Shown here: positions 11,898 through 23,295 of the stretch, in pieces
Layout of the letters: every line of letters starts with the position of its first letter
Position numbering within the stretch: the stretch's first letter is position 1
Assembly: GCA_026419785.1 (NCBI GenBank)
Contig: JAODTK010001221.1
Coordinates: 434,001 to 498,000 of the forward strand
Length of the DNA stretch: 64,000 bases
Direction: 5' to 3'
Origin: Sclerodactyla briareus
Lineage: Eukaryota > Echinodermata > Holothuroidea > Dendrochirotida > Sclerodactylidae
Position numbers and translations under genes: made by a program
The notes under the pieces: model-generated
The model's input: the letters and a program-made list of their open reading frames with translations, nothing else
Told to the model about the DNA's origin: nothing
Databases searched by the model: none

Positions 11898-14427
11898 TGA
11901 CGTAGTCAAGGGAATCTATGCAGTCATGACAAGGTTGCGTTGTGTGTGTGTGGACGCTGGATTGTTTAACACGATTAACTCGAACACCGTGGGTGGATCA
12001 AGTCATATTGGGTATGTGCGGTCCCATAAGGAGTACAGATTCTATTGTTTTTGGGGTCAGATCAAAGGTTTTTTCCTCTATCTAGGTCAATAACTTCAAG
12101 GACACTAAGAAAGCCTCTTGCCTTTTTGATTCCTTACGAAGTCAGAGGAATCTATGCAGTCACTCGTGTGTGTGTGTGTGTGTGTTGTGTATGTGTGTGT
12201 TTGGGACGCCCAGCTTGTAAAACCGATATTTTGATCAGGTCTGTGTATGTCAGGCTCCCTACTTGGTTGTTGTTCCCCATGATTAGACATGAACCCTATT
12301 GTTTTTGGCAGGTGCTGAGTCACGCAGAGGTCAAAGTCTGAAAACCTTGTAAACACGATAAGTCCAGAATGGTTGGTCCTATCAAGTTGAAATTCGCTGT
12401 GTATACGCTCTTATGGGGATTACAGGAACCCTATTGTTTTTTTTGTTCAGGTCGGGAGGTGAATTTTTGGCTAAAATAGGACATTTGGAAAATTCAATAT
12501 TTTAATAGCGAATTTTTTTGCTTGTAAACACTGATAACACCCCGCCTGGATGGATGAAGCTCATACTTTGGTATTGTGTTCCCCATGATGATACACCTGA
12601 ACGCCTAGTGTTTTTGGGGTCAGGTCAGAGAACGTCTGAGGTCACCAGAGGTCAAAGTCCGAAAACCTTGTAAACCAACGATAAGTCCAGAATGGTTGGT
12701 TCGACAAGTTGTAAATTGGTGAAATGCTTTTCTCATGGGATTACAGAACCCTATCGTTTTTGTGTTCAGGTCGGTATGGATTTTGGTCGAAAAAAGGAAA
12801 TTTGTGAAAAATGCACGATTTTAGAAAATTTTTGCTTGTAAACACGATAACTCAACCCCACGTTGGATGATGAAGCTCATACTTGGTATGTGTGTGTTCC
12901 CAGATGAGTACATGAACCCTATTGTTTTGGGGTCAAGGTCAGAGGTCATCAGGTCAACAGAGGTCCAAATTCTGAAAACCTTGTAAGACGTTCAGTCATA
13001 ATGGTTGGTTGGTCTGATCAATTGAAATTAGGTGTATAGCTCTTCTATGGGGAGTACAGGAACCCTATTGTTTTTGGTTCAGGTCGGAGTGAATTTGGTC
13101 CAAAAATGAAAATTTTGTTACAAGCAATATTTTGGCCAATTTTTGGCTTGTAAACACGATAACATCGACCCAACCTGGAACGGATGAAACCTCATACTTG
13201 GCAGTGTGTTCCCCATGATGGTACATAACCTATTGTTTGAGGTCAGGTCGAAGGTCATCTGCGTTCAACAGAGGACAAAGTCTGTAAATAACTCTGAACA
13301 CGCTAAGTCCAGAATGATGGTCTGATCAAGGTTGAAATTGGTGTATACAGTTCTTATGGGAGATAACAGGAACCGCTATTGCTTTTTGTTGCAGGTCGTG
13401 GGTGAATTTTGGTCAAAAATAGTACAATTGTTTAAACAAGTCCATATCTTTCTTGGCCAATTTTGGGTTGAACACGGATAACTCAACCCTCCGATTGATG
13501 AGCTCCTGATTGGCAGTGTGTTTCCCATGATGATTACATGAACCCTATTGTTTTTGGGGTCAGGTCAAGGCAATCTGACAACATAGGTCAAAGTCTGAAA
13601 ACCCTTGTAACCACGCTAAGACTTCCAGAATGGGTTGGTCTGATCAATTTGAAATTTGGATAATCTTTTCTATGGGGGGAGTACAGGAAACTATGTTTTG
13701 TTCAGGTCGGGGTGAATTTTGGTCGAAAATAGAAAAATTGTGAAAAGTCATAATTTTGTCCAATTTTGGCTCGTAACACAGGATAACTCTAACCCCACCG
13801 TGATAGATGAAGCTCATACTTTGGTCGTGTGTTTCCCCCCCATGATGAGTAAATGAACCCTATTGTTTTGGGGTCATGTCAGAGGTCATCTGAGGTCACC
13901 TGAGGTCAAAGTCTGACAACCTTGTAAATACCACCACCAGCCAAGAATGGTTGGAGGGTCTGATGCATGTTGAATTTCGGTGTGCTGTCTTACGGGGAGT
14001 ACAGGTACGCTATTGTTTTTGGTTCAGGTCGGAGGTGATTTTTGGTTCAAAAATAAAAATGTTTGAAAGGGGCAATATTTTGGCCATTTTGACTTGTAAA
14101 CAGATAACTTGACCCCACCTGGAATGGATGAAGCTCATGCTTGGTATGTGAGTTCCCCATGATGAGTACATGAACCCTATTGTTTTGGGGTCATGACAGA
14201 GTTTCATTAGGTCGCCCAAGGTCAGAGTCTGAAAACTTGAAATTAAGTGTGTAGCTTTCTTATCAAGGGTATAGGAGCCCAATTGGTTGGTTGGGATAAA
14301 TGGGAAATTTGGCAGACGTTATGGTTTCCATAATGACTGTGCAAATCTCCCACTTGTCCTTGTGTCTGGCTATAGGGTGTCAGAAAGAGTCAAGGAATCA
14401 CTAAGCTTTTGGCTTTTCTGTTTTTTT
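11898..14427 (+). repeat. Family A element: two heads, TG microsatellite, about six units and the tail
   Basis: Two copies of the head motif (GTCAAGGGAATCTATGCAGTC at 11,906 and the related AGTCAGAGGAATCTATGCAG at 12,140) are each followed by a TG run. The first head leads to a truncated unit, the second to a long array with the CCTGGATGGATGAAG landmark near 12,540, 12,855, 13,168, 13,487, 13,794 and 14,113 (period about 315). The array ends in the conserved tail at 14,252-14,427. At 13,883-13,908 three perfect AGGTCA hexamers sit exactly 10 bases apart. Head, microsatellite, unit array and tail occur in one order, so this looks like a defined element rather than an open-ended satellite. Confidence 0.85.
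13883..13908 (+). promoter_or_regulatory. Triple AGGTCA direct repeat, DR4-DR4 spacing
   Basis: AGGTCA occurs at 13,883-13,888, 13,893-13,898 and 13,903-13,908, with spacers TCTG and CCTG. AGGTCA direct repeats with a four-base spacer are the classical binding grammar of RXR heterodimers such as TR, LXR and some PXR/CAR sites. Whether any receptor binds here is unknown; the motif is part of a repeat unit. Confidence 0.4.
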
Positions 14428-16299
14428 GTTTTGTCGTTATGTTTGTGCTACTGTAATGTATCTGGCTTACTTAAAATCTTGTTCTTAGCAATACTAAATA
14501 TCTGAGGTGAATGGTGCAGGTAACTGTATCGGGCCCTGAGAAAACATTAATACTTGTGCAGCTTTTTCCCTACTCTGGGTAAAACAACACCCAATGTAAA
14601 AAACCCTGTGGTGGCAAAAGCCTACTTACTATTAAATGGTGTTCACTGCATCAATGTGGTGTAAATTGATGAGAAGTATAACCGTCAGAGAAAATCTCAC
14701 AAGCATTAACATTTCCACAGCTGCATTCATATGTCTTCTCATTATGAGCACTGACTTCAAGAATGAAGTTTGTTGCATATCCATTTGTGTTTGTTCAATT
14801 CACATTTTTGGATTTTCAAACCTTTTTTTGTCTCCATATATTATTCATACTGACTACTTAACCATGGGAAGACAAACAAAATGTTTTTATTTATGTAAAC
14901 ATTGACTTTCAAGGGCCTCGCCGCCTCCGGAGGTGTAGCCCGGCCTCGAGGGTGCGGGCCCTGGCCCTCGACCCGAAGGGTGCGGCCTTGGCCTTGGCTC
15001 GATGCAGACGCCTCGACCTATACACTGAGTACCTGTGAAGGATTCGCAGCTGACTTACGGTGCAGTACCAGGTCTTCATCCTTGCTGGGCCTGAATAGGA
15101 TCGATCCTCTGCTCTGCCATGAAATAAAAATGAAAACCAATAGAAAAAAGACAGCCTTAATTTGATCACAATCACTCCTTCTATGTGAGCTAGAGTGTTA
15201 TAAAACAAACACAAAACTATGTCGCGATTCCTTGCCGAACGGACCGGCTAGTGGCTACCAAGGCCAAACCAGTAAACTTGTATTACCCCTAATTAGATAG
15301 TGTCCCGGTTTACTTTGAAATTTTCCTTTCTAAATAAGTCGCACACATTGGAATTTCAATATTGATCCTTTTCCCTTCTCGTGCCTTCCCTTTCTTTTTC
15401 TTTACATTTTGTGGAGAACAATTGACCTCCCCATTCACCAAATATTGCAACAAATCTGACAAAGGTTTGGAAAATCACGAAAAGTATTGCAAATTTGACC
15501 TCCGGTGATTTCAAAGAACCTGACTTTTGTCATCGAACAAATGCGTCATGATGGTAGGGAGGTGGGTTGGTAGGGGTGCTGTTCCCAGTTGTGCTGTGGT
15601 TTTGATTTTTTGTTCTGGGTCACCCGCGTGAGGGGGTCTTAATACATGTACCGCTATTGCGAAACAGTGTATCAAACCGGATTTTCTGCTGCGTCACCTA
15701 CCTCCTGTATTTCCGGCTTTTCTTCACAGTGAACCTGTCAGGGGGCCGGGCACTTCACCTCCACACTCTGCCACATACACTACTGGTGGTACCATTTTAA
15801 ATTACTTTGAATTGGCCTATTTGTTAGAATGCCTATAATACATCATAAGGTTTGTCATAGGCCACTGGGAGTTAGGAGATGCATGGCAACACTGAGAGCC
15901 TAATACACAAGTTAACATTGCAAGTTTATAGGTTTGTCCCCTGGGACATGCACCAGTATAACACAAAACCTATGTGTGCTGGTTGACTATAGGGCAACAT
16001 GGGTGAAGGATAGTATGCTCATTACTGCAGTGACCAGGACATACAGTCTGTCCAGGAAAATGTGTGTTTAATGGAAAGGGGGACTTGGGAGTCATACAGG
16101 TGATTTACCGTAATATCTACACACTTTCACTTGGGTGGCATCTGAATGTGCAGTTTTCTCAAAGTGGGTATCACATACCCCTGCCTGAGGGATTTTATCG
16201 TGGCACTGGCACAATATGTCATTTTTTGTTTCTTGACACCATCATCTCAATTTGCTGAGTGGCACGTGGCCACACAAAATATTAAAAAGTTCAAACGTA
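14428..16299. other. No gene recognised; GC-rich patch at 14,910-15,010
   Basis: The GC-rich patch contains near-repeats of CCTCGAGGGTGCGG and CTCGACCCGAAGGGTGCGG, suggesting a short internal duplication. The opposing frames across it are composition artefacts. The remainder shows no recognisable coding or repeat structure. Confidence 0.45.
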
Positions 16300-17020
16300 T
16301 CAAGGCTCCCTGCTGTGCAAACTACATGCAGTTTCGCCTAGACGAACCAAACTTCCATTACAACATCCTCCTCCTAAATGTTTTGTTGCCAAGATTCAAT
16401 GTCAACGTTTGACAACATTTCCAGTGTTTCAGCTGTCTTGACCTTTCACACATGTCATTCCTTTAGATAGCTTGGGAGGGAGTCGTTGTATCCATTAGTC
16501 TAATTCACTTTATGCTTGTCCAACAATGACCAATCTGTCATCACAAAAAATTAGCACTCAATGTCACAGGTCAAACGAGGTCACAGGCCAAATGAGGACA
16601 AAGTTCGGTCAGCAGATGTAGTTCGTCAGACAAACAAACTTTCCACTACAAACATCCCTCTAAAATGTTCCTTGCCAAAATATATTAGGATGTCTATTGG
16701 CCTAAATAGCCTTGACCCAACATAAAAAACAATAGGGTTCATCCTCACCCTAGCGTGCAACCCACATTACCTAATTTGAACTTGATACCTCTTGCTTTCG
16801 TTAGTATCGTGCTGACGCTTTTGACTTTGTCCTTCTCTTGACCCTTGAATGAACCTTGAACTGGCACCAAAAAAAATAGGGTCATCCTCTCATATGCCAG
16901 CCCACTTTCAATTTTATACTTAATACATGCTTGCGTTCTTAGATATTGCTGACAACCTCTTTCACACACACATAGACGCACGGTGCGTGACTTCATAGAT
17001 TCCTTTTACCTTCGTCAAGG
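16300..17020 (-). repeat. Family B repeat element (reverse orientation)
   Basis: Read on minus, the element starts near 17,018 with a head CGAAGGTAAAAGGAATCTAT followed by AGTCA and a TGTGTG run, then repeat units with phrases such as GACAAAGTCAAAAGC and ACCCTATT. It ends in a part shared with 18,410-18,620 (near-identical CATTTCCAGTG...TGTCTTGACCT at 16,420-16,445). Half-sites AGGTCA appear at 16,566 and 16,575. The head closely parallels that of family A, so A and B are probably branches of one superfamily. Confidence 0.7.
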
Positions 17021-18379
17021 ATCAACAGAACGAACAATGCGTATGATTCATTGCCATAATTTGGTTTATGTCACTAATCCCACTCCCTGATGAATGATGC
17101 AGATTTCCCTAGAACATCTAATTGTCAATCGTCAACAGTGTTGTATTTGATCCCCACTCCACGGTCACGGCCATGTATAACGTGGTTTGGAAATCCGGTT
17201 CTACGAGAAAGAGGTGGGTAACTACGGTGATATTCTCTACCGTCATATGAGTTACTATAAAAAGGGAAAACACGCATAACTACAAGCTATGATCATCTCC
17301 ACTCAGTACCTACCCTACAACATGTCAGTGGATTGACATAGTCCTGCCATACAGATGGCAAGTTGGTGACATAATAGAATGGGTATTTAGTTCATGCCTA
17401 TTTCCAAAAGTTACTGTGGAAAAATCCTGCCAATGGGCCACATTCCAAGTATTTGGGAACAGGCCTGCCATCCCTATTTGGTCTCTAATTGACTGTGATC
17501 CAGCTGACTACCCAGTGTCACATGTTTTAGATCCCCTGTGCTAGAAATAGCGGGCGACTCTAATAATCTTTGCTTTAAATCTCACTTCCCTTCGCTGTGA
17601 TAAAGCCATGTGGGTCAACAGAGTGCATTCATCTACAGCTTTGGTCTAGGCCACAATCATCAACAAAATTAAATGCGCAACCAAACCTCATTCCGCTTTC
17701 AATGCAATTGACACAGTGTCCCATTGTTGGTAGGTCATTGTGACATTGTTTTGCTTCAGTAACTTTGTCATGTAAACGCAGATTCCAAGTTTAGCACCAG
17801 TTTCAAGCACCTTCCTGATTTTAGGCCACTGGCTTGAGTCAACAAAATGTTGCGTTCAGGTAGGCAAAGTTTATCCCAACATAACTGGGTGATAATACCC
17901 TTTGCCAATAAACTACCCCTTAAGAATAGTTCTAAATTCTACCTTCCATACTACCCGCAGCTCACCACTGGAATAGGACTTTAAAAGGAAGTGGTTTTGT
18001 TTTTCATGGCCATCCCGATGGCGGTATAACCAGATATTTGCTAAAATGTCTGGAGGGAGATGAAACTTGTCTCAGTAGATATGTATCATAGTTTTTAACT
18101 GACCGCTGCTTAGTTTGATCTGGAAGGCGAGTATTTGTAACCAGGTAAAATTCCCCAAACTTCAACACTCCAAAGTTGTGGTGTCGACAAATCCTGATTA
18201 TGGTATTGTACAGTATAGTCCTCCTCCATTGGATATTTGCTTTGACATATGTTTTATTGCCATTCCGGTGTTAATAATGTAAATTGAAGGAGGCATGTAT
18301 GTGTTCAGTAGTGCAACTGCCTTCAAACACTTTGTATTTGATAGTTGGAAGCGAAACCCTAATATAACAGGTTTCACCA
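17021..18379. other. No gene seen
   Basis: Only short frames without family resemblance. The 168-codon minus frame that begins at 18,704 and ends at 18,198 runs through family B repeat and is not supported as a gene. Confidence 0.45.
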
Positions 18380-19530
18380 GTGTAGTACCCGCAAACACAA
18401 TTTTCCTTATGATAACCCTTCTAAATATTTTTGTTGCAGACTGAGATGAAGGTTTCCTATGATGACGCAAATGACCTGAACGCTGGAACAACAAACAATA
18501 CGGGTCATCCTCATCATAGTATACCAACAACTCATTTTTGAACTCTGCAGATGTCATGCCCCACTCTGAATTATCCACATTTCCAGTGGTTTTTTTAGAT
18601 GTCTTGACCTGCCACATTTGTGAGTTAGCTTGTGATGGAGTATCGTAGTATGGACGTGCAATTGACTTTTGTTTGCTTAACAAGACGCATCGGCAAACAC
18701 ACAACTATTAACACTCAAGGTCACCAGGTCAAATTAGGTCAGGTGAGGTCAAGAGGTCAACCTAGGTCAAAGTTGGTCACCACATGTATTTCGGGACACA
18801 AACTAACTTTCTATTCTGACAATCCACCAAAACGTTTCGTGTCGACGGGAGATGTATGACGTGCGCCAAATTTATTCAAATTTCAGTAATTTAGGCTGAC
18901 TTGACCTTGTCTATATTCGGATGGATGCTCATCCTAGGGTTCCAAGTAGGTAGTGGTAATTGCTTTTTGTGTTTTTTAACCAGACGCTCTGACCATTTGC
19001 AAAAAATTAGCACTCACGGTCCCTATGTGAAGAGGTCAAATTGAGGTCAAAAAGTCAATAAGTCACAGTAGGTCACCGGATGTATTCCAACCAGACAACA
19101 AACTTTCCATTACCGCAGTCCTCCAAAATGTTTCGTTGCCGAAGATATATGACGATGTCCATCTGTGACCTTGAATGCCCTTGACCTGACGAAAAAAAAA
19201 TTAAAATAGGCTCATCCTCACACCATACATGCACCCACCTACCGAATGGTGAACTTTGATAGATGCTTGCTATTCGTTAAGATATCGTGCGGACAGCTTT
19301 TGACTTTGCCCTCTCCGGACCATGCATGACCTTGATATCACACCAAAACAATGGGTCCATCCTCACCAATATGCACACACCTACCAAGTGTGACTTCATA
19401 CCCCTGCTTTCGTCAAATCGTGCTGACAAGGTGTCACACACACACACACACACACAGACTCACAACCACACACCCACACACCACAACGCACAAACTTGAT
19501 TACCTAGATTCCATTTTGCCTTCGGCAATG
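18380..19530 (-). repeat. Family B repeat element with CA/TG microsatellite (reverse orientation)
   Basis: Head on minus near 19,525 (GCCGAAGGCAAAATGGAATC), then a TG run (CA run at 19,436-19,486 on plus), then two to three units. Phrases such as CCAAAACGTTTCGT (18,828) and CAAAATGTTTCGT (19,122) mark about 300-base periodicity. The units carry AGGTCA clusters, including five hexamers at 18,726-18,769. Non-coding. Confidence 0.75.
18726..18769 (+). promoter_or_regulatory. Five-fold AGGTCA cluster (DR4, DR4, DR2, DR4)
   Basis: Perfect AGGTCA hexamers occur at 18,726, 18,736, 18,746, 18,754 and 18,764. Spacers are four, four, two and four bases. Such spacing is the known recognition grammar of RXR-type nuclear receptor dimers. 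It lies inside a family B repeat about 2.2 kb past the 3' end of P450 gene 1. Function is inferred from motif only. Confidence 0.4.
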
Positions 19531-20924
19531 AATCAAAAGGTAAAGAGTACCTAGGATCATTTCTGTCAATATCCTGCTGCATGAATGTTGCCTTCTAGCT
19601 TCTCAACACTGGCGACTTACGCTCCTCCTCCCGGCCGGGAGGACCTGACCGCGAGGGGCGGTGGTCTGCACCGGAGTCCTTGAGCGACTGTCCGCAGGTC
19701 TCATTCCCGATTTGCTGCCCTTGATCCAGGATTCCCGCCTTTCGAGGGTTGGGGCTTTTCCCCTTCATCTACATTTTTCATGTTGGCCTTTTTTTCCTTC
19801 GTCACGTCCTTCTTCTCTCTTCGTGCTTTGGCCCCCCCACCCCCCGCCGATTGTTCACTTTGCTCCCCGGCGAGGGTCTCCTGTTCCCCAATTGGTTGTC
19901 AATGGAGGGGGAGCAGGGGCGGTGCCATATGGACCCCTGGTTACTAAGGATGGTATAATAATATTTCGCGGGAATTGAGCTGCACAAACGAGTGGTAGGG
20001 AATTGCAAATTGCGGCTTGTGTTGATTACCCCGCACCCCCAGTAAGGTACCAGGTGCTGCGATTGAGTGGATGGCGAACATTCTGCGGCGGTCCTTCGCT
20101 GCGCCTCGCTGGCGTATTAGTCGTGGCTAGCTCTTATATTGTCGCAACGTAGCCTAACATGTAATTTTGACCTTCTCGTGTTCGTTCCCTTATTAATCTG
20201 GATTGTATTTTGCTGCCATCTCTGCGGAATCATGAAATCAATCGCTGAGGAGTTATATACTTTTCACTTTTGTACCCGCGTGAATCTGTTATTCGGTGGA
20301 GTCCTTGCCGCAATTACACATCGGCACCTCTCAAGGACAACGCCAGGCTTGGAATCACAACAGTGAGAATGAAAACTGTATATATAGGTCCGAACCACAC
20401 TTCAATACGATGTTCCTATGTTGAGTAATTGGCCTTCAAGTTTGTCCCATGGTAAATAAAAATGGGGGAAAATCCCAATTGCTCATAACGCCTGACGTCC
20501 ACATGGACAGCCCCGGGCATAGGTCCCCTGGATTTTCATGTTTCATTTGGTGATAGTCTACATCAACGTTCTGTTATATTTCTCTCCCAAAGTACCGCAT
20601 CACACCTACCAACCCACTCATCATTCCTCTCCCACAGACTAATGCTTTTTCGAAGTGAAGTATTGTGAATTTCAATGGAAACACAGATTGTTTGCATGTT
20701 GTGACATCATTATATTATTGCATGATCCTGATAATGGGATGTTTTCGATCTTGCCCAATGCACAAGTACAACTCAAAGGACTTAACTTCGTAATGGACTC
20801 TTCCAGTTTTTTTCTCCAGCTAATTATTACCGCTCTTGGCTGCAGTTTGTCCTTTGAATCCCACCCTATGATTCGTTATTTTATGGTGTCCGCCGATTCT
20901 GCACTAATAGAATTCGGCCTAATC
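19531..20924. other. No gene recognised; GC-rich segment 19,610-20,130
   Basis: An 18-base perfect palindrome (TCCTCCCGGCCGGGAGGA) sits at 19,626-19,643. The GC-rich segment has a proline-rich plus frame at 19,661-19,978 with no family resemblance. The stretch from 20,400 to 20,924 would be the 3' flank of P450 gene 1 and contains no obvious polyadenylation context that I can fix. Confidence 0.4.
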
Positions 20925-21099
20925 CATGTCCATCTCGTTGCGACACCTCGTACGTGCGTGGCTTGTGAACGAGACCTTCTAACCCTTTCATCGAGGCATC
21001 GCCTGCCCCGTGTGAACGAGAACCGATCCTCTGCATGATGTAACAGGTGAAGATGACAATCTCCTCCTCGCAAGCTTCTCACCAATACACGCTCGCGAC
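20925..21099 (-). CDS. P450 gene 1, exon 3: haem-binding loop and C-terminus
   Basis: After an acceptor AG at 21,100-21,101, the exon reads RACIGEKLAR, the second half of the P450 haem motif FxxGxRxCxG with the iron-ligating cysteine. It goes on to fragments DRFSFTRG (the conserved 'RFxF' strand) and KPRTYEVS (the C-terminal 'xPxxYEV' strand) in changing frames. The first half of the haem motif lies at the end of exon 2, so the intron splits it as in other CYP2-clan genes. The stop is uncertain; I place the end near 20,925 by comparison with gene 2. Confidence 0.7.
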
Positions 21100-21294
21100 C
21101 TTGGAGATGAAGAATTGAATTCGATTTACCTCATTGAATGTTATTCCACATGTTAATAAATGACGAACAATCTCCTTTTTTATAGCGCTCCTTCCAATAT
21201 CGGAGACATTTGCCGAAGCGCATTCCAAGATTCTCTGTCGCAAGTCACCTCCCAGTACCCACTAATGCCACGTGGATGCGTTTTAATTCATGGG

Positions 21295-21405
21295 ATAAGG
21301 GAAGCCATGCAACAAACTGCGGAGAAGTCCTCGGCTTCCATGGGCTCCGAACTCGCAATCTACTGTTTTGTAGTCAGGAGCTCTACCGCCTGAGCCATCC
21401 TCATC
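21295..21405 (-). mobile_element. tRNA-headed SINE-like fragment
   Basis: On minus, the sequence from about 21,402 reads GGCTCAGGCGGTAGAGC, which fits a tRNA D-arm/A-box, followed 35-40 bases later by GCGAGTTCGGAGCCC, which fits a B-box/T-arm. A small stem ACTAC/GTAG lies between at the anticodon position. No acceptor stem pairing is evident, so it is not a working tRNA gene. The arrangement suits the 5' end of a tRNA-derived SINE. It lies just upstream of P450 gene 1 exon 3, inside intron 2. Confidence 0.4.
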
Positions 21406-22235
21406 GGAATGTACTATAGAATGACCTATTGCGCTTCCCTGAAATTCCACTTCTATAATGCATTTTAATGATACCCATGTCGTCTAATATTTCACGGGGG
21501 AAAGAGCTACAGCGACGTTTCGCAATGACGTCCGATGGAGAATCGCCAGACAATTTGATGATCGATAGCGCGACAACATCCCCACGGCATGCTCTCACAG
21601 TTTGTGAGAGTAGTCCCGATATTCCGCGTCATGTGACGTCATATGAACGGTTACCGTGCATTATGCGCCGGGTAGCGTGAGACGAAAAGCCTCTTCAGAA
21701 CAATAATCTATCTGGGACTCAGAATTCCCTCAGCCTGTTCCCCCATCTTCCCAAGACTGCAGCTTTAACCTAATCTGTACATTAAATGAGAAGAGCGCCC
21801 AAAAATTGCGCCCGTACGGAACTCCCCACTTCTCGCTGATGCAAATAATATGGCCCTGGGATGGCGACCATATAAACTTCCGATAAATCGGGTGTAAAGT
21901 GATCCCCTTGGAAAATTGTTTTAGTATAATTTTCTTCTGAGATATACCAAGAAAAAAAAAATTGAGCACAGTGGATCCACGTACCCACAAACTAACGCCC
22001 TCCCTCTCTCGTCAGGCTCCTCAACAGGCGACTGGGAATGATTTTCGCCCCGGTCGCCCCCACAACCCTATCATAGTTTGCCTTTGGTACCTATAGCCTC
22101 ACCGTCCATAACTCTCCCTAAATCGAAAAAAAATCGGCATAATTGACTGATTTTGAATAAACCAGTCAATGTGACAACGGTTGTCGGCAAAATTCTCTCG
22201 CTTCAATTCCAAGAATATACTTTAATAAACAGACA
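21406..22235. other. No gene seen (intron 2 of P450 gene 1)
   Basis: No recognisable coding block or repeat was found here. The short opposing frames at 21,401-21,680 and 21,730-21,990 show no family resemblance. Confidence 0.45.
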
Positions 22236-22500
22236 ATGACCAAACACTTTTTAGCTGCGGAGAGCAGCTCTACAAGTCATCATGGCTCTCCGTCCGTTCG
22301 TTCGGTCTTTCGTTGCGTTCGTCCGTGTCGTCCTGTGTTCGTCCCCCCTTCTGTTCGTCACTTCATTCATACTTCTAAACCAAACAGCGATCAGGTTGAA
22401 ACTTGTGGTGCTGAAGCTTACTACTGGCTAGCCTGAGCTACATTTAATTTCGCATAGTGTTATTAGATTTTTAATGAAATCCAATTAATTTTCCCAATTT
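22236..22500 (-). repeat. Family D interspersed repeat, copy 1
   Basis: This is the reverse complement of a sequence found at 38,110-38,330 and 38,885-39,180. Shared parts in order are a TTAATT-rich start, an AAGTTTCAACCTGATCGC phrase, a GAAC/GTTC microsatellite, CATGATGACTTGTAGAG and a short hairpin (AGCTGC...GCAGCT) near 22,253. No coding potential. The conserved hairpin end suggests a non-autonomous mobile element of unknown class. Confidence 0.6.
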
Positions 22501-23295
22501 CCAACTTTATTTGCGCTCTCCTGCTGCCAGACATGTTTGTTTACTACCCATCCTCTTTGAAGTGTTTACCTTATCTATGAGAAGGTCCAGTTCTGCGAAT
22601 CGTTGACAATAAACCTATTGTCCAGGGGGTGTTGATTTGTCTTTCATCCGCATCTACGCCCTAGTTTACATTAACCCTGCCTCCACATGATTGTTTACAT
22701 ACATCTCGGTCCCATTTCCTGACTTGGTGACCTAGAAATGGTTGCTTGCGCCCCCCCCCCACCTAAATGCTTTGATGGTAACTTGTGGGAGTGGTTCAAC
22801 TTAGAACCATTGTGTCCAACAATGTTAGCTATCATTCTCGGGAATTGTTTCCACTGTTCACGGCCCCAGCTTAGGAAGGGCACTGTAGGGAATATGTAGG
22901 CTAATGTTTAACATGTTCCAAGTCACAAGTCCATGGTTATGACAGATGTCGTAGAGTCAGTTGAATTTGAACAAACGATAAATGTGAAATGGCGAAAGAC
23001 ATGCAATGTATTCGCCAAAGGAATTTTGCTGTCCGCAACTACCAAGCGTTCGCGACATGTGTTGCACTTGTTTAGATTAAGAGCCTCATTCCCAATAGGT
23101 TTTTTTGCAAGCTCTCGCACAACGTGGCGTTTCGCTCATATAGTGTGCTTGGTATATATCCCTACAACAGTTTCCGACCTTCCTGCGGTGTAACCTCTCT
23201 ACCCACTGTCACCAGATGCATCGGGTCAGTGCAAATCAGATGCCCCATATTCCCGCGAGTGTGACTACGAGGAAAATAGGATAAGTCTTTCTCAC
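22501..23295. other. No gene seen (intron 2 of P450 gene 1)
   Basis: There is a C-rich run at 22,751-22,763. The plus-strand frame at 22,933-23,193 has no resemblance to a known family. Confidence 0.4.

Noticed and set aside
14909-15214. GC-rich overlapping frames as a possible gene or CpG island promoter
   Set aside because: No domain, no splice context, and the patch is only about 100 bases with an internal duplication.
18198-18704. 168-codon minus-strand frame
   Set aside because: It runs through a family B repeat that is non-coding elsewhere and has no domain resemblance.
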